A DNA stretch of 12,992 nt from Oscillospiraceae bacterium. GTDB lineage: Bacteria; Bacillota; Clostridia; Oscillospirales; Oscillospiraceae. The position numbers and the translations under genes are program-made. Positions 11,928 through 12,992 of this stretch are shown here, piece by piece. The stretch is taken from assembly GCA_009786775.1 (NCBI GenBank), contig WQRL01000014.1:1-12992 (forward strand), written 5' to 3'. Position 1 is the stretch's first letter; the number at the start of each line of letters is the position of its first letter. The notes beneath the pieces are model-generated. The model had not been told where the DNA came from, searched no databases, and saw only the letters and a program-made list of their open reading frames with translations.

Positions 11928-12992
11928 TTGGACTTATTCGAAAAATGTGAGAAATTCACTGCTGCAAAGGAAGTTATTGACGCTGGGGTGTATCCTTATT
12001 TTCATGCACTTTCAACCTACCAGGACACTGTCGTGACAATTGAGGGCCGCCGCACAATTATGCTCGGCTCAAATAACTATATGGGTTTGACCTGTGACAA
12101 GCGCGTTATAAATGCAGCGGTTGATGCTGTGCAGAAGTTCGGCTCAGGCTGTTCAGGTTCAAGGTTTCTAAACGGTACGCTTGAACTTCATAATCAGCTT
12201 GAAGGAGAACTCGCAGCTTTTCTAAACAAAGAGTCCTCACTCACATTTAGCACAGGTTTTCAGACCAATCTCGGCGTTATCTCATCCATTGCAGGTCCGA
12301 AAGATGTGATTTTTTCAGACCGTGGCAACCACGCCAGCATTGTCGATGGGCAGCGCCTCAGTTTTGCAAAGACTGTAAAATACGCCCATAACGACATGGC
12401 TGAACTTAGGGATAAGCTCGCCCGCACCCCTGATGATATGGGCAAACTGATTATAACAGACGGGGTGTTCTCCATGGAAGGCGACATCGCCAAGCTCCCT
12501 GATATTGTTGACCTAGCCAAAAAATATGGCGCAAGGGTCATGGTGGACGATGCCCACGGACTGGGCATGATTGGTGAAAATGGAAGGGGTACTGCCAATT
12601 ACTTTGGCCTAGATGATGAGGTGGATATAATTATGGGCACCTTCTCAAAGTCGCTTGCCAGCCTGGGCGGATATGTGGCTGCAAGTGATTGTGTTGTCCA
12701 TTACATCAAGCACAATGCCCGCCCATTTATTTTCAGCGCATCCATACCGCCTGCATGTGCAGGCTCTGCCCTGGAGGCGCTCAGGATTATGCAGCTTGAA
12801 CCTGAAAGGCCGAAAATGCTCAAGGAAAACGGCGACTACCTAAGAGCCAAGTTCCACGAAGCCGGAATAGAAATCGGCGAGTCTGAAACCGCCATCGTGC
12901 CCGTAATGACCTATGACACAATGCGCACATTCAAAATACACCACATGCTCCTTATGGCAGGAGTTTATTGCAACCCCGTCGTAGCTCCCGCC
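11928..12992 (+). CDS. PLP-dependent alpha-oxoamine synthase, serine palmitoyltransferase-like, C-terminus cut
   Basis: Pyridoxal-phosphate enzyme that condenses an amino acid with an acyl-CoA, releasing CO2; the family includes serine palmitoyltransferase, 2-amino-3-ketobutyrate CoA ligase and 8-amino-7-oxononanoate synthase. The frame is open from TTG at 11928 for 355 codons to the window edge; full length is near 395-400. A TAA at 11919-11921 forbids any earlier start, and the Shine-Dalgarno is weak (GAAAGG at 11909-11914). Seen: GSNNYMGLT at 47-55, GCSGSRFLNGTLELH at 74-88, STGFQTNLG at 108-116, NHASIVDG at 134-141 (His135 stacks on PLP), VDDAHGLG at 206-213, and GTFSKSLASLGG at 237-248 with the PLP lysine Lys241. 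SRFLNGTLELH and GTFSKSLASLGG agree, from memory, most closely with bacterial serine palmitoyltransferases such as that of Sphingobacterium. The acyl-CoA is not decided by sequence alone. Confidence 0.85.
   Translation, partial: MDLFEKCEKFTAAKEVIDAGVYPYFHALSTYQDTVVTIEGRRTIMLGSNNYMGLTCDKRVINAAVDAVQKFGSGCSGSRFLNGTLELHNQLEGELAAFLNKESSLTFSTGFQTNLGVISSIAGPKDVIFSDRGNHASIVDGQRLSFAKTVKYAHNDMAELRDKLARTPDDMGKLIITDGVFSMEGDIAKLPDIVDLAKKYGARVMVDDAHGLGMIGENGRGTANYFGLDDEVDIIMGTFSKSLASLGGYVAASDCVVHYIKHNARPFIFSASIPPACAGSALEALRIMQLEPERPKMLKENGDYLRAKFHEAGIEIGESETAIVPVMTYDTMRTFKIHHMLLMAGVYCNPVVAPA

Overview
The window looks like chromosomal DNA from a strictly anaerobic, low-to-moderate GC member of the Clostridia (Firmicutes). 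The signs are a class II fructose-bisphosphate aldolase next to a PPi-type phosphofructokinase, an acyl-CoA dehydrogenase/Etf operon whose EtfA carries a ferredoxin domain, rubrerythrin, strong GGAGG Shine-Dalgarno sites, several TTG start codons and near-consensus sigma-A promoters. The lineage is inferred from gene content, not from a marker phylogeny. No phage, transposase, CRISPR array or defence locus is visible. Most of the window is metabolic and housekeeping genes.

Layout. 1-694 (-) is the N-terminal part of a class II aldolase, cut by the window edge. 695-1264 is a 570-bp divergent intergenic region holding a striking GC-rich repeat: two tandem copies of a 129-bp unit, the first inside a 145-bp element with 40-bp terminal inverted repeats. 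1265-2773 (+) is a PPi-type phosphofructokinase followed closely by a small MoaD/ThiS-like beta-grasp protein ending in Gly-Gly. A bidirectional terminator separates this from 2867-6035 (-), a compact operon acd-etfB-etfA. A 350-bp gap containing a Rex-like 18-bp palindrome leads to a divergent LuxR-type regulator (6386-7150, +). Then come a tRNA-Gln(CUG) with a perfect consensus promoter and a small membrane protein with a PH-like tail that may share its transcript. A convergent terminator precedes rubrerythrin (7787-8332, -). Next on the minus strand are mnmA, apparently expressed from a leaderless transcript, and an rsmA-anion permease pair. At the right edge, divergent from rsmA, is a pyridoxal-phosphate alpha-oxoamine synthase resembling bacterial serine palmitoyltransferase, cut by the window end.

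How the genes fit together. Aldolase and PPi-phosphofructokinase are adjacent steps of glycolysis, here transcribed divergently. The acd-etfBA operon probably reduces an enoyl-CoA with NADH and could bifurcate electrons to ferredoxin. The adjacent palindrome, with the spacing of an NADH-sensing Rex operator, would suit such a redox sink, but this is inference. Rubrerythrin protects against peroxide. MnmA and RsmA modify tRNA and 16S rRNA.

The observations most worth following are the repeat element, the Rex-like site, the Gly-Gly beta-grasp protein tied to phosphofructokinase, the ferredoxin-EtfA operon, the putative leaderless mnmA, and the serine-palmitoyltransferase-like gene. None on its own demonstrates a new system.
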